DNA of 64,000 nucleotides. Origin: Actinoplanes sichuanensis (lineage in GTDB: Bacteria > Actinomycetota > Actinomycetes > Mycobacteriales > Micromonosporaceae). This document shows positions 17,217 through 25,905 of the stretch, one piece after another. Numbering within the stretch: position 1 is the stretch's first letter; every line of letters starts with the position of its first letter. The position numbers were made by a program, and so were the translations under genes. The DNA is taken from assembly GCF_033097365.1 (NCBI RefSeq), contig NZ_AP028461.1, forward strand, positions 7,254,001 to 7,318,000, read 5' to 3'. The notes under the pieces are model-generated. The model was not told the origin of the DNA, searched no databases, and was given only the letters and a program-made list of their open reading frames with translations.

Positions 17217-17747
17217 ATGATTCCGATGGGACCGCCCGCGGCGGGCACAGAGGTGGAGACGCTGGTCGGTTCGCTGGAGCGGCAGCGGCGCATCTTCGCC
17301 TGGAAGGCCGGCGGGCTCGACTCCGAAGGTCTGAACGCTACCGTCGCGGCCAGCACGATCACGCTCGGCGGCCTGCTCAAACACTTGGCGCTCTGTGAGG
17401 ACCTGTACTTCTCGATCCGGCTCGGCCGGCAACCGGCGGCGCTGTGGCGGAACGTCGACTGGGACGACGAGACCGACTGGGAGTGGCGCAGCGCGGCCGG
17501 TGACAGCCCGGAGTTCCTCTACAAGCTGTGGCAGGAGTGCGTGGACCGGTCCCGCGCCAACATCGCCGAGGCGATCGGCGCCGGCGGGCTGGACACGCCG
17601 GCCGACTTCACCTGGCCCGACGGGCGTACGCCGAGCCTGCGCCGCATGATGATCGACATGATCGAGGAGTATGCCCGGCACGCCGGTCACGCCGACCTGA
17701 TCCGGGAGTCGGTCGACGGCCTGACCGGCGAGGATCCGCCGGAGTAG
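17217..17747 (+). CDS. DinB/DUF664 family protein
   Basis: The 176-residue protein has the four-helix bundle pattern of DinB-like enzymes. Candidate metal-binding histidines occur in LLKHLALCEDLYF and in the conserved EEYARHAGHADLIRE helix. Members include thiol-dependent transferases using mycothiol in actinobacteria, but many are uncharacterised. It is divergent from a WYL regulator, a very common pairing for this family. It ends one base before the convergent thioesterase stop. Confidence 0.85.
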   Translation: MIPMGPPAAGTEVETLVGSLERQRRIFAWKAGGLDSEGLNATVAASTITLGGLLKHLALCEDLYFSIRLGRQPAALWRNVDWDDETDWEWRSAAGDSPEFLYKLWQECVDRSRANIAEAIGAGGLDTPADFTWPDGRTPSLRRMMIDMIEEYARHAGHADLIRESVDGLTGEDPPE

Positions 17748-17748
17748 G

Positions 17749-18261
17749 TCAGCCGACGGGGATCTCGAAGATCATGCAGCTGGAGGTGGCGTGCGCGATC
17801 AGCCGGCCGGCCGAGTCGGTGATCCGGGCCTCGGCGAGCGCGGTCCGCCGGCCGCGCTGCAGGACGCCACCGGTGCAGGTGAGCCGGCCCGAGGCGATGG
17901 TGGCCGGGCGTAGGAACTTCACGTTGAGGTCCATGCTCGTGTAGCCGACCCCGGCCGGCAGCGTGCTGTGCACCGAGCAGGCGGCCGCGGTGTCGAGCAG
18001 GGTGGACAGGACTCCACCGTGCACGGTGCCGAGCGGGTTGTAGTGGAACTCCTGCGGGTCGAGCTCGATGGTGACGCTGCCCTCCTCGACCCGCATGCCG
18101 ACGATGTCGATCAGGTGCATGATCGGCGGTGCCGGGAAGTCACCGGCGGACATCGCCTGGAGGAGCTCCAGCCCGCCGCGTCGGCCGATCTGGCTCGCGT
18201 GCTCGGCCGGGTCGGTCCAGCCGAACGTCCGGGTACGCATGTCTTCCTGGGTCTGCGTCAT
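17749..18261 (-). CDS. PaaI-type hotdog thioesterase
   Basis: Counted from the ATG at 18261, the 170-residue protein is a single hotdog domain. The catalytic-loop motif GTVHGGVLSTLLDTAAA (about 87-103) is that of PaaI/YbgC-like acyl-CoA thioesterases. It should hydrolyse an acyl- or aryl-CoA. It is divergent from a HxlR regulator with 56 bp between the starts, which probably controls it. Confidence 0.87.
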   Translation of the reverse strand: MTQTQEDMRTRTFGWTDPAEHASQIGRRGGLELLQAMSAGDFPAPPIMHLIDIVGMRVEEGSVTIELDPQEFHYNPLGTVHGGVLSTLLDTAAACSVHSTLPAGVGYTSMDLNVKFLRPATIASGRLTCTGGVLQRGRRTALAEARITDSAGRLIAHATSSCMIFEIPVG

Positions 18262-18317
18262 GGATGCAGGCTTGCAGAGACTTGATGAGTCTGTCAACGA
18301 GACTTAGCCTTCCTCAC

Positions 18318-19169
18318 ATGGCCACTCCCCCCGCCCTGAACTGGTCCGTCGACAACTGCACGATCGAACGCGCGATGGGCGTCCTCGGTGAGAAGTGGTC
18401 GCTCGTCGTGCTGCGTGAGGTGTTCTCCGGCATCCGACGTTTCGACGACATGCGGATCCGCACCCACATCCCCCGGCAGGTGCTCACCAACCGGCTGAAC
18501 AACCTGGTGGAGCACGGGGTGCTGCGCCGCGAGCCGTACCGCGAACCGGGCTCCCGGGTCCGCCACGAGTACCGACTCACCGACAAGGGCTTCGATCTCT
18601 ACCCGGTGATGATCGCGCTGGCCGAGTGGGGCAACCGCTACCTGGCCGACGCCGAGGGGCCGCCCATCCAGTACGCCCACCGGGACTGCGGTGCCGAGTT
18701 GCACCTGGCCGTCACCTGCACGGACGGCCACCTGATCGAGAAGCAGCGGGAGATCCAGCCGCGCCCCGGCCCGGGCACTCGGCCGCGGACTTCTCCGGCG
18801 GGGGCGGACCCCGCCGGAGACGGCGGACGGCGCAGCGCGAGGAGTGAGCGAGTGAGACGCGTTCCTCCGGCGGGAGTGGACAGCCCATCACGGCCCCGAC
18901 CAGCTCACCGTCCACGTAGCCGAGTGCGGCCTGGAAGCCGGGCGCCTCGGCGGTCCAACGCAGACGGTCCTCAACCGACGGTTCGCTGTGGTCGGTCAGA
19001 TGTAGATCGACGGCGTGGACCCGTCGCCCTATTGATCAGAGGGCCATTCACCTTGGCAAATCCGCCTGCTCCCGCTCCCATCGGCGGTGGGCGCCGAGTA
19101 CCCGCGGCCACAGAACGGCCCGATCCGGACCCGGCAGAACGATGCCGAAGATGTCGGCCAGCGCAGTGA
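18318..19169 (+). CDS. HxlR-family regulator with aberrant read-through C-terminus
   Basis: Residues 1-150 form a normal HxlR winged helix protein (CTIERAMGVLGEKWSLVVLREVFSG, then the wing near REPGSRVRHEYRLTDKG). Family members usually end right after a segment like REIQPRPGPGTRPR. Here the frame continues for about 130 residues of Arg/Pro-rich sequence, through a strong hairpin (18792-18820), across a GNAT remnant on the other strand, and into the end of the arylamine acetyltransferase gene. This indicates loss of the true stop by frameshift or deletion near 18785. The DNA-binding part is intact and could still repress the divergent thioesterase gene. Confidence 0.65.
   Translation: MATPPALNWSVDNCTIERAMGVLGEKWSLVVLREVFSGIRRFDDMRIRTHIPRQVLTNRLNNLVEHGVLRREPYREPGSRVRHEYRLTDKGFDLYPVMIALAEWGNRYLADAEGPPIQYAHRDCGAELHLAVTCTDGHLIEKQREIQPRPGPGTRPRTSPAGADPAGDGGRRSARSERVRRVPPAGVDSPSRPRPAHRPRSRVRPGSRAPRRSNADGPQPTVRCGRSDVDRRRGPVALLIRGPFTLANPPAPAPIGGGRRVPAATERPDPDPAERCRRCRPAQ
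18792..18820. terminator. Perfect 12-bp hairpin inside the HxlR read-through frame
   Basis: TCTCCGGCGGGG (18792-18803) pairs perfectly with CCCCGCCGGAGA (18809-18820) around a 5-nt loop. Its position just after the expected end of the HxlR domain marks the original gene end. Confidence 0.7.
18850..19030 (-). pseudogene. Remnant of a GNAT acetyltransferase
   Basis: On the minus strand about 60 codons read as part of a GNAT N-terminal half: HSEPSVEDRLRWTAEAPGF, then ALGYVDGELVGAVMG, typical of the strand turning into the acyl-CoA site. The rest of the domain is missing on both sides: no start codon in register and no CoA-binding loop. The lost part coincides with the altered 3' end of the HxlR gene, so a single deletion may have damaged both. 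Confidence 0.55.
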
Positions 19170-19917
19170 AATAGGTGATTTCCGTCAGCAGTACGGTCCG
19201 CGAGGGAACAGCGCCGATCCGGGTCAGGGTCAGCCCGCGCAACACGTCGGCACCGGTCGCGTCCCGGCGCGCGACCACCGCCACCCGGACGAAACTCGAC
19301 TCCGGCGAAGTGGTCAACTCCTGGTGCTTGTCCCGGAAGTCCGACATGCGAGCGGGTGCGGACCGGAAGTCCATCCCGCTGAAGCTCCCCTGCGGGTCAT
19401 GGTCGAACCGCCACCCGCCCGGCTCGACCACTGACGCGCGGAGCCCGTACCGAAAAGGCCCATCCTGATATCGACCCGCGACAAGCGGAAGCGGACCGTG
19501 CAGGCCGTCGCCCATGCCGAGATCGACCAGCCAGTCGCCCTCGGGCGACTCGGCCGACGGCAGACCGGAAACCGTGACCACCAGGTGGTTCCCGGTGATC
19601 TCGGGCGCCGGATCGGCGTTGCCCTGCACGCCGCCGACATGCCGCCGGACCTGGTATCCGAGCGTCCGCAGCAGCGCCGAGAACGCGCCGTTCAGATGGA
19701 AGCAGTAACCGCCACGACCGGAAATGATCCGCCGCGCCGACTCGGTCGGGCAGACCGTGGTCGGCCGGTCCAGGTGGATCTCCAGACACTCGTAGGGCAC
19801 CCGCTCGGCATGCGCCCGGTGCAGCGCCCGCAACGCCTGGACGGACGGCTCGTGACCAGCCAGTTCGGGCAGGCCGAGACGGGCGAGATAACCGGGTACG
19901 TCGATGGTGTCGGGCAT
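19048..19917 (-). CDS. nat: Arylamine N-acetyltransferase
   Basis: The protein has 289 residues from the ATG at 19917 (MPDTIDV). It transfers an acyl group from acyl-CoA to arylamines, arylhydrazines or related compounds. The papain-like triad is visible: Cys72 in GRGGYCFHLN, His111 in GNHLVV and Asp132 in VDLGMGD. Length and order match the bacterial NAT family. Its 3' end is overlapped by the read-through HxlR frame. It diverges from the MFS gene with only 30 bp between starts, so both promoters must be very compact. Confidence 0.93.
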   Translation of the reverse strand: MPDTIDVPGYLARLGLPELAGHEPSVQALRALHRAHAERVPYECLEIHLDRPTTVCPTESARRIISGRGGYCFHLNGAFSALLRTLGYQVRRHVGGVQGNADPAPEITGNHLVVTVSGLPSAESPEGDWLVDLGMGDGLHGPLPLVAGRYQDGPFRYGLRASVVEPGGWRFDHDPQGSFSGMDFRSAPARMSDFRDKHQELTTSPESSFVRVAVVARRDATGADVLRGLTLTRIGAVPSRTVLLTEITYFTALADIFGIVLPGPDRAVLWPRVLGAHRRWEREQADLPR

Positions 19918-19947
19918 GCGCACACGCTAGCCGCATACGATCCACGG

Positions 19948-21144
19948 GTGACGATCAGCGACACCCGGTCCCGGCGGCCGGTCATCACCGTTCTGGTCGT
20001 CTGCCAGAGCAGCATCGGCCTGATCTTCGGTGGGATCGGGCTGTTCCTGCCGCTCATCCGCACCGATCTGGGCCTCAGCTTCACCCAGGCCGGCACACTC
20101 GCGGCGGCGAGCAATCTCACCTACGCGCTGATGCAGGTCCCGTCCGGCTACCTCGCCGACCGGTTCACCCCACGGCGGCTGTTCATGATCGGGCTGCTCG
20201 GCATGAACCTGCTGGCGATGCTGTTCGCGGTGCTCGACTCGTACCCCCTGCTCCTGCTCGATCAGGCGCTCGCCGGGTTCTTCCGCGCCCTGGTCTTCAC
20301 GCCCGGCATGCTTCTGATGACCAGGCTGTTCCCGCCGGGCCGGCGGGCCACCGCCATGGGCCTCTACGTGGTCGGCGGCTTCTCGTCGAACATCCTGCTC
20401 AGCGCCATCGGGCCACTGCTGGTCGGCCCGCTCGGGTGGCGGACGCTGTTCCTGCTGTTCGCCGGTTTCGGCTTGCTGTCGCTGGTCCTCTACCGGTTCC
20501 TGGCCGGTCCGGCGCCGCTTCGCAAGGCCTCCTCAACGGTACGGTTCACCGAACTGCCCCACCTCGTCCGACAGAGGATCGTGCAGCTCACCGGGGTGAT
20601 CCAGTTCACCCGACTGGCCGTCGCCCAGGGCTTCACGTTCTGGCTGCCGACCTATCTGGTCGTCGACCGCGGGCAGTCCCTGGCCACCGCCGGTCTCGTG
20701 GCGGCGGTGGCGGCCGCGATCAGCGCGCCGGTCAACTACCTCGGCGGGTACCTGTCCGATCGCCTCAACCGTCCGCTGCTGGTCATCGGAGGATCCCTCA
20801 CCCTTCTGACCCTCGGGCTGACCCTGCTCACCTACGTACCGGGCATGCTCGGGGTGCTCGGGGTGGTGGCGCTGATCTCGCTCGCCATCCAGGTCTACTT
20901 CGGGCCGCTGTTCGCCCTCCCACTCCAGGTCCTCGGTGACCGCAACGCCGGCCTGATCAGCGGTTTCGGTAACTTCTGCGCCAATCTCGGAAGCTTCGCC
21001 CTGGTGTACGCCCTGGGCGCGGTCAAGGACGCGACGGGTTCGTTCCGGGCCGGTTTCCTCAGCCTGGCCGCCCTGTGCCTGGTGGCCCTGCTGGCCACCT
21101 ACGCGACGCGGCCGCTGCTGCGCGCACCGGCCGCACCCCGCTGA
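19948..21144 (+). CDS. MFS transporter
   Basis: The 398-residue protein has about twelve membrane segments. The loop 2-3 motif GYLADRFTPRR and its repeat GYLSDRLNRP after segment 8 mark the major facilitator superfamily. It begins with GTG at 19948, 30 bp from the divergent arylamine acetyltransferase gene. Sequence style suggests a nitrate/hexuronate-like or efflux member, but the substrate cannot be given. Confidence 0.85.
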   Translation: MTISDTRSRRPVITVLVVCQSSIGLIFGGIGLFLPLIRTDLGLSFTQAGTLAAASNLTYALMQVPSGYLADRFTPRRLFMIGLLGMNLLAMLFAVLDSYPLLLLDQALAGFFRALVFTPGMLLMTRLFPPGRRATAMGLYVVGGFSSNILLSAIGPLLVGPLGWRTLFLLFAGFGLLSLVLYRFLAGPAPLRKASSTVRFTELPHLVRQRIVQLTGVIQFTRLAVAQGFTFWLPTYLVVDRGQSLATAGLVAAVAAAISAPVNYLGGYLSDRLNRPLLVIGGSLTLLTLGLTLLTYVPGMLGVLGVVALISLAIQVYFGPLFALPLQVLGDRNAGLISGFGNFCANLGSFALVYALGAVKDATGSFRAGFLSLAALCLVALLATYATRPLLRAPAAPR

Positions 21145-21178
21145 CCCCGATCGCGTGCGGCCGCCGACGCGATGCGGA

Positions 21179-21192
21179 TGGGAGCGCTCCAA
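21179..21192. promoter_or_regulatory. CebR-like LacI-family operator
   Basis: TGGGAGCGCTCCAA differs by one base from the classical actinobacterial cellulose/cellobiose operator TGGGAGCGCTCCCA. It lies 42 bp before the start of the next gene. No LacI-family regulator is encoded in the window. Confidence 0.5.
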
Positions 21193-21233
21193 GTTACCCT
21201 TGCGGCGGGACGCTGACCGAAGGACGGACACCC

Positions 21234-21680
21234 ATGCTGATGGCCCTGCTGCTCGATGCCGCCAACATCATCGGCGGCCTGCTGCTCGCCATTCCCCTGC
21301 TCGGCCGCTTTCCGGTGATCGCCCGGCTGACCGCCCGGATCGCCCCGTGGCGCTGGCTGGTCGGCATCGTCGCGCTGGTGGCCGGTGGCTACTTCCTGAT
21401 CGTCCACCTGATCTCCGGCCCGCACCTGTTCCACTTCGAGGTCGTCGGCATCGCGGTCGGCGTCATCCTCGCCTGGGAGCGTCTCACCGGCCGCCGCCCG
21501 CTCGTCCCGGTCCCGGCCGCCACCGCCTCCGGAGCCGCCTCCGCCGGTGCCGGGTCCCCCGAGCCGGCGGCCGCCCCCGCTCCGAGCCCCGCCGAACTCG
21601 CCGGCCCCGCCCTGCTGGTGGCCGTCTTCGGCATCATCGCGATCGTCGTCGGCCTCCAGGGCCTCTTCACCCCGAACTGA
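21234..21680 (+). CDS. Small membrane protein of unknown function
   Basis: The 148-residue protein starts at the ATG at 21234. It has two N-terminal hydrophobic segments (about 5-25, 40-60), a third near 65-80, an Ala/Pro/Gly-rich linker (about 90-122) and a C-terminal hydrophobic segment (about 125-143). No domain was recognised. The CebR-like box upstream suggests sugar-responsive control. Confidence 0.6.
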   Translation: MLMALLLDAANIIGGLLLAIPLLGRFPVIARLTARIAPWRWLVGIVALVAGGYFLIVHLISGPHLFHFEVVGIAVGVILAWERLTGRRPLVPVPAATASGAASAGAGSPEPAAAPAPSPAELAGPALLVAVFGIIAIVVGLQGLFTPN

Positions 21681-21702
21681 CAGCGCCACCGGCCGTACCC
21701 GA

Positions 21703-22800
21703 TCAGGGTGTGGGAAAAGGGTGACGCAACGGGTTGTAGGTGTCGCGGTAGGAGCGCGGGCCGATCAGCGGCAGCAGCGCGTGGCGTAGCCACGCGGGGA
21801 GGGCCGCGGCGCGGGAGAAGCGGTCGGTGGCGGCCTGGACGTGGGCGACGCGGTCGCGGCGGAGGCGTTCATAGCAGGCTCCGGCATCATCCCAGTCGGT
21901 GGTGGCGAGGAGATCGGCCAGGACCAGGCCGTCCTCCACGGCGAGGGCGGCGCCCTGCGCCCAGACCGGGGCGGTGGCGTGTGCGGCGTCGCCGACGAGG
22001 ACGCAGCGTCCGGCGGACCAGCACCTCGTACGAACCTCCTCGACAGGTGAGTGGTAGAGGTCGGTCATGCCGTCGAGAACGCGCCGGACAGGTGCCGGAT
22101 AGTCCCGAAAGGACGTCCGTAACCAATCGGGGTCGGCGCTGACCGGTCCACCGCCGGTCGCCGAGGCGTACCCGTAGACCTGCTGATCGTCGACCGGGAT
22201 CAGCAGGAACGCGCCACCCGGCCCGGTCCACAGCGTCCAGCAGTCGACACCCGGGTTCGGCGCCATGAAACGCCAGCTGGCGGGACTGAGGAGAGCTTCT
22301 CGGGTGGCGCCGGCCCCGATCGCGGTGGCGCGGACCACCGAGCGCACCCCGTCCGCCCCGACGACGAACCCGAACCGTTGCCCGGTGTCGTCGCCGAACT
22401 CGACATCCGCACCACCGGCGATCGGCTGCACTCTGGTGACCGGAAGCGATCGTCGGATTGTGGCGTCCAGGCCGTCCGTCAGCAGGGCCAGCAGATCGGC
22501 CCGGCGCACACACCGGGGCCGAGCCTCCGGGCCCCAGAAGGCGTCCTCGTCGACCTGGAAGAGGAGCCGGTCGCGGCTGGAACGGTATTCGCGACGCCCG
22601 GTCGGACGGCCGATCTTGTGGAGGCCGTCGGTGAGGCCGAGCACCGCGAACGCGGCGACCGCGTTGCCCGGCAGGTTGATCCCGAGGCCGCCGCCGTCAC
22701 CGTCGCCACGTTCGGCGACGGTGACCGGTACGTCCCGGCGGCGCAGCGCCCGCGCCGTGGCGAGGCCCGCGATGCCACCACCCACCACAAGTACGTCCAT
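21703..22800 (-). CDS. FAD-dependent class A monooxygenase
   Basis: Starting at the ATG at 22800 the protein has 365 residues. It begins with the Rossmann motif VVGGGIAGLATA, has the GADGVRS (DG) motif mid-sequence and GDAAHATAPVWAQGAALAVEDG as the second FAD-binding motif. This is the p-hydroxybenzoate-hydroxylase-like fold used for aromatic hydroxylation or epoxidation. It lacks the operator of the aromatic-amine regulon further right. It follows the nuclease-like gene by 59 bp on the same strand. Substrate unknown. Confidence 0.87.
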   Translation of the reverse strand: MDVLVVGGGIAGLATARALRRRDVPVTVAERGDGDGGGLGINLPGNAVAAFAVLGLTDGLHKIGRPTGRREYRSSRDRLLFQVDEDAFWGPEARPRCVRRADLLALLTDGLDATIRRSLPVTRVQPIAGGADVEFGDDTGQRFGFVVGADGVRSVVRATAIGAGATREALLSPASWRFMAPNPGVDCWTLWTGPGGAFLLIPVDDQQVYGYASATGGGPVSADPDWLRTSFRDYPAPVRRVLDGMTDLYHSPVEEVRTRCWSAGRCVLVGDAAHATAPVWAQGAALAVEDGLVLADLLATTDWDDAGACYERLRRDRVAHVQAATDRFSRAAALPAWLRHALLPLIGPRSYRDTYNPLRHPFPTP

Positions 22801-22859
22801 GACGATCCAGGTTCCCCTCAATCGACCGTCATGAGAACGTACTGGCGAGAATTGGACAG

Positions 22860-24095
22860 TCAGCAGCGAATCTTCAGATCCACCCAGACCAGACGGTGAT
22901 CGGATGTCGGGTAGCCGCCGACCGCCGACCAGGCCGGGCTGTATACCCCACTGAGCCGGGACAGCGGGTCGGCCTGGACGGGCCAGAACACGCCGGCGTC
23001 GCGGACCTGAAGGCCGACACGCGGCAGTACGTAGTCGGCACGCAGGTTACCGGGGGCGGTGTCGGCGAAGTCGGCGGTGTCGTACGCCGGGTTCCCGGTG
23101 TGGGTGAGGTTGGCGCCGCCCTGAAGGGTCGTCGCCTCCGGGCCGCCGGCGCTGTCCGGGGTGACCCGGGTGCTCATCAGCGGATGGCCCAGGAGCTGCT
23201 CGACGGCGCCGCCGGTGGAGTCGCCGTCGTTCGGGTCGGCGTTCTGGTCACCGGCGATCACGAACTGCTCGCCGGTCCGGAGGCCACCTCGCCGCCCCCG
23301 GTCGTCGTAGATGTACCGGGAGGACCCACCGGGCGTCACATAGTCGGCCCAGAACCGGATCTCGTCGTGGTTGCGACGGCCGTTGCGGTCCTCGGCGCCG
23401 TCGAACGTGGGCGGCGTCGGATGCGAGGTCAGGAAGTGCACGGTCTCGCGTCCGATCCTGATCGGCACGTCCCAGTGGCTCTTCGAGGACAGGCGGAGCA
23501 CGGCCTGTTCCTCCGGCGAGTAGAAGTCGGCCGGGATCAGATTGCCCGGCATGTCCTTCCACTTGAACAGCTGGAAGGTACGGATCGCCTGGTAGTCGAT
23601 CGGATATTTGGAGTAGACGACCATGCCGTACTGGCCGGGGAAGATGCCGTACCCGTACGAGTCGTCGCCGTAGGAGCCGTCGCCGGGCGTGGTGTCGATG
23701 ACGCCGTTGTTGTTGAGGTCGAAGCCGGAGGAGATGCCGGTGTTGGACGGGGCGACGTAGCGGTACCGGTACTTCTGGGCGGGCGCGCCGTTCTGCCCGA
23801 CGGCGAGGAAGTTGTCGGCGAAGAGCCGGGCCGCCTCCGGGTCGTAGTCGAACTCGTTGATCAGCACCACGTCGGGCGCGGCCCGCTGGATGACCTCGGC
23901 TACGTTGCGGGCCTGCCGACGGTAGACGTCGTCGACGCTCGGGTCGGCCAGGTGCTCGCGGAGCAGACCCTCGGACGCCCGGTTCAGCGACAGGTTGTAT
24001 GTCGCGAAACGCACCCCCGACGAGCCGGCCAGCGCCGGGGTCGGAACGGTGATCAGCGCGGCCCCGAGGAGCGCGGCGTAGAGAAGACGCTTCAT
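22860..24095 (-). CDS. Secreted endonuclease/exonuclease/phosphatase-family protein
   Basis: The 411-residue protein has a signal peptide (MKRLLYAALLGAALITVPTPALA) and an EEP domain. Its motifs include FATYNLSLNRA, VVLINEFDYD (metal-binding Glu), GDQNADPNDGD (Asp-x-Asn) and a final SDHRLVWVDL with the catalytic Asp-His pair. The family cleaves phosphodiesters in nucleic acids, phospholipids or sugar phosphates, so the exported protein could be a nuclease or a phospholipase C-like enzyme. Confidence 0.88.
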   Translation of the reverse strand: MKRLLYAALLGAALITVPTPALAGSSGVRFATYNLSLNRASEGLLREHLADPSVDDVYRRQARNVAEVIQRAAPDVVLINEFDYDPEAARLFADNFLAVGQNGAPAQKYRYRYVAPSNTGISSGFDLNNNGVIDTTPGDGSYGDDSYGYGIFPGQYGMVVYSKYPIDYQAIRTFQLFKWKDMPGNLIPADFYSPEEQAVLRLSSKSHWDVPIRIGRETVHFLTSHPTPPTFDGAEDRNGRRNHDEIRFWADYVTPGGSSRYIYDDRGRRGGLRTGEQFVIAGDQNADPNDGDSTGGAVEQLLGHPLMSTRVTPDSAGGPEATTLQGGANLTHTGNPAYDTADFADTAPGNLRADYVLPRVGLQVRDAGVFWPVQADPLSRLSGVYSPAWSAVGGYPTSDHRLVWVDLKIRC

Positions 24096-24162
24096 TTCTA
24101 AGGTGAGTACCGGCCGTCCACGCCGGACGCAATGGCGTTCACCGAGCCGCCATCGGGAATTC

Positions 24163-24486
24163 TCACCACACCATGGTTCCGGCGGTGAGGACGGCGACGA
24201 CGAGCGGCACCGCGACCCGCAGCGCACCGTCCTGGCACAGCAGCCGGAGCCCGGCGACGAGCACCATCAGGACGACCAGACCGACCGCCGCCGCGATGCC
24301 GAGCGCCGGCACCACGAGACCGGCGGCCACCCCGGCGCTGCCGAGGATCATCAGCCCGGAGACCTTGCGGTATTCGGACAGGGAGACCCCGAAGTGGTAC
24401 GCCGCGGCGCGCTGATCCTCCGGGGCGGCGGTGAGGCGGGCGATGCCCTGGACGCCGAAGAAGATGATGACGATGCCGGCCAGCAT
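24163..24486 (-). CDS. DoxX/DUF4267-like small membrane protein
   Basis: The 107-residue protein has four hydrophobic segments, beginning with MLAGIVIIFFGVQGIARL. The pattern matches small DoxX-like/DUF4267 proteins. The ATG at 24486 has GGGGTG seven bases upstream; a GTG at 24495 is an alternative. It is the last gene of a group with the TetR gene 31 bp upstream and is probably regulated by it. Confidence 0.65.
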   Translation of the reverse strand: MLAGIVIIFFGVQGIARLTAAPEDQRAAAYHFGVSLSEYRKVSGLMILGSAGVAAGLVVPALGIAAAVGLVVLMVLVAGLRLLCQDGALRVAVPLVVAVLTAGTMVW

Positions 24487-24517
24487 GGTGTTCACCCCAC
24501 GAGGCTAATTTTCATGC

Positions 24518-25141
24518 TCACTCGTGTGCAACATCCTGTGACATGGCTCGCCGGATCGCCTCCTCGGCGGCGGCTCCCGGCAACCCGGCCGCGATCAGGA
24601 CCGCTGTCGCCGCCCGGGTGCCGTCGTCGGACCACAACTCGTCGTTCGCCGCCTGCATCATGGCCAGGGTCATCGCCTGCAGTGCGGCACTCAGCACCGG
24701 CAGCGGCAGATGGGTGGCGAACCGGCCGGTGTCCCGCGCCCGCTCCAGCAACGCGAAACTCTGCGCCGCGATCGGATGCAGCAACTCCCGCAGCCCGGCC
24801 ATCCCGAGATTGCTCTCGGCCAGCGAGATGAGCAGGCGATACTGTTCGCCCGCGGTCCACAGGGTGAGGGCGAAATCGGCCAGGGCGACTTCCGGATCAA
24901 GACCCGATCGGTCGGTACGCCCCAGCGCCTCCAGCAGGTCGGCCGAGCACTTGTCGGCCAGCCCGGCCAGCAGTTCGTCCCGGTTCGGGAAGTGGGCGTA
25001 GACCGTCCGCCGGACCACCCCGGCCGCCTGCGCCAGGTCGTCCATGCTCGCCGCCGGCTGCCGGGCCAGCAGGGAGCGCGCCGCCCGCAGGATCCGGTCC
25101 CGGTTCTCCTCGGCGTCCCGCCGTCGGCCCCGCGTGGTCAC
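24518..25141 (-). CDS. TetR-family regulator
   Basis: The 207-residue protein has an N-terminal helix-turn-helix (about 10-55: RILRAARSLLARQP, VVRRTVYAHFPNRDELLAG) and an all-helical ligand domain. The GTG start at 25141 overlaps the stop of the NYN gene as GTGA, so the two are translationally coupled. The DoxX-like gene follows at 31 bp. Confidence 0.9.
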   Translation of the reverse strand: MTTRGRRRDAEENRDRILRAARSLLARQPAASMDDLAQAAGVVRRTVYAHFPNRDELLAGLADKCSADLLEALGRTDRSGLDPEVALADFALTLWTAGEQYRLLISLAESNLGMAGLRELLHPIAAQSFALLERARDTGRFATHLPLPVLSAALQAMTLAMMQAANDELWSDDGTRAATAVLIAAGLPGAAAEEAIRRAMSQDVAHE

Positions 25142-25905
25142 TCGGCCGCCTTCTTCCCCGACCGGCGCTTGTCGCGGATCCAGATGATCGCCGGCTTGCC
25201 GTCGCCCGAGTCGCGCCGGTCGATCTCGAACAGGCCGATCGCGGTGACCAGGCCGCCCAACTTCGGATAGCCGTAGCTGCGCGGGTCGAAGTCGGAACGC
25301 TGCTTGGTGATGATGTGCCCGACCGCGGCCAGCGGCGCCCAGCCGTCGTCACCGGAGGCGGCCTCGACCGCGGAGCGGATCAGGTTCATCAGGCTGGTGT
25401 CGCCGCGGAGCTGGGCCGACGCCGACACCGGGCTCGGCGCCGGGGCGGGCACGTCCTCCGGTTCGGAGAGGTTCTCGGTGTAGATGAACTTGTCGCAGGC
25501 GGCCACGAACGGTTTCGGGGTCTTGCGTTCCCCGAAGCCGTACACGGTCAGGCCGGACTCGCGGATCCGCGACGCCAGCCGGGTGAAGTCACTGTCGCTG
25601 GAGACTATGCAGAACCCGTCGAACCGGCCGGTGTACAGCAGGTCCATCGCGTCGATGATCATCGCAGCGTCGGTGGCGTTCTTGCCCGTCGTGTACGAGA
25701 ACTGCTGGATCGGCTGGATCGACTGGGCCAGCAACTGGTCCTTCCAGCCGCGCAGACTCGTGCCGGTCCAGTCACCGTAGGCCCGTTTGACGTGCGCCGT
25801 CCCGTATTTCGCCACCTCGGCGAGCAGCCCGTCGACGATCGACGCCTGCGCGTTGTCCGCGTCGATCAGAACCGCAAGCTTCGCCGAGTTGTCATTCACC
25901 GCCAC
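25138..25905 (-). CDS. NYN (PIN-like) RNase with C-terminal LOTUS/OST-HTH domain
   Basis: The N-terminal LabA-like NYN domain (about 8-150) shows the acidic residues of the family in LIDADNAQ, KNATDAAMIIDAMDLLY and VSSDSDF. The C-terminal part (about 175-250: GWAPLAAVGHIITKQRSDFDPRSYGYPKLGGLV) has the LOTUS/OST-HTH pattern that binds RNA. The protein is therefore a likely RNA-cleaving or RNA-binding factor. Start is uncertain: GTG at 25905 or 25899. The stop overlaps the TetR start. Confidence 0.85.
   Translation of the reverse strand: MAVNDNSAKLAVLIDADNAQASIVDGLLAEVAKYGTAHVKRAYGDWTGTSLRGWKDQLLAQSIQPIQQFSYTTGKNATDAAMIIDAMDLLYTGRFDGFCIVSSDSDFTRLASRIRESGLTVYGFGERKTPKPFVAACDKFIYTENLSEPEDVPAPAPSPVSASAQLRGDTSLMNLIRSAVEAASGDDGWAPLAAVGHIITKQRSDFDPRSYGYPKLGGLVTAIGLFEIDRRDSGDGKPAIIWIRDKRRSGKKAAE

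Noticed and set aside
21703..22800. Flavin monooxygenase as the ring hydroxylase of the amine pathway
   Set aside because: It lies 20 kb away, carries no regulon operator and has unrelated neighbours; the P450 has the operator.
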